In this document: positions 5,669-5,682 of the stretch, piece after piece
Layout of the letters: the number at the start of each line of letters is the position of its first letter
How positions within the stretch are numbered: position 1 is the stretch's first letter
Source of the DNA: an uncultured Verrucomicrobiota bacterium
GTDB lineage: Bacteria; Verrucomicrobiota; Kiritimatiellia; RFP12; UBA1067
Assembly (NCBI GenBank): GCA_946615275.1
Contig: CAMOHV010000102.1
Coordinates: 1-5,682 of the forward strand
Length of the DNA: 5,682 bases
Direction: 5' to 3'
Position numbers and translations under genes: made by a program
Notes under the pieces: generated by a model
Told to the model about the DNA's origin: nothing
Databases searched by the model: none
The model's input: the letters and a program-made list of their open reading frames with translations, nothing else

Positions 5669-5682
5669 TCTACAATTGCCTC

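Noticed and set aside
1..5682. Search for tRNA/rRNA genes, CRISPR arrays, insertion sequences, toxin-antitoxin or defence genes
   Set aside because: None seen: no cloverleaf-like pattern, no regularly spaced long repeats, no transposase or known defence motifs.

Overview
This is a GC-rich bacterial fragment in which all real genes lie on the + strand. The gene content suggests the Verrucomicrobiota/Kiritimatiellota/Lentisphaerota (PVC) side of the tree. The pointers are the tail of a large glycoside hydrolase-like protein, a secreted discoidin-type protein of a form I associate with Verrucomicrobia, an HrpB helicase, and a 3' intergenic element of short GGAA/ACACGGAA-like units that I recall from those genomes. 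This placement is inference from gene style, not a database result.

Layout: (1) 1-303 is the 3' end of an upstream gene, probably a glycoside hydrolase family 2-like protein. (2) 304-432 is an AT-rich intergenic region. It holds a good sigma-70-type promoter (TTGTCC, 17-nt spacer, TACAAT), a perfect 10-bp inverted repeat at the expected transcription start, and a strong Shine-Dalgarno sequence. (3) 433-5578 is a tightly packed five-gene run: secreted discoidin-like protein, short polyprenyl synthetase-like protein, guanylate kinase (gmk), exported M28/glutaminyl-cyclase-like metallohydrolase, and ATP-dependent helicase HrpB. Three of the four junctions are 4-nt stop/start overlaps (GTGA, GTGA, ATGA). 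The fourth is an unusual 53-nt overlap between the polyprenyl synthetase-like gene and gmk. (4) 5579-5682 is AT-richer non-coding DNA with overlapping hairpins and a three-unit 9-bp tandem repeat.

The run looks like one operon driven from the promoter at 367-395, with translational coupling between genes. The products do not form an obvious single pathway. They cover isoprenoid chain synthesis, GMP phosphorylation, an envelope metallohydrolase, an RNA helicase and a secreted binding protein, so this is more likely a mixed housekeeping operon than a dedicated system. I did not find a convincing new multi-gene system. The points most worth checking are the palindrome over the transcription start, the polyprenyl synthetase that stops just after its second aspartate motif, and the 3' repeat element.
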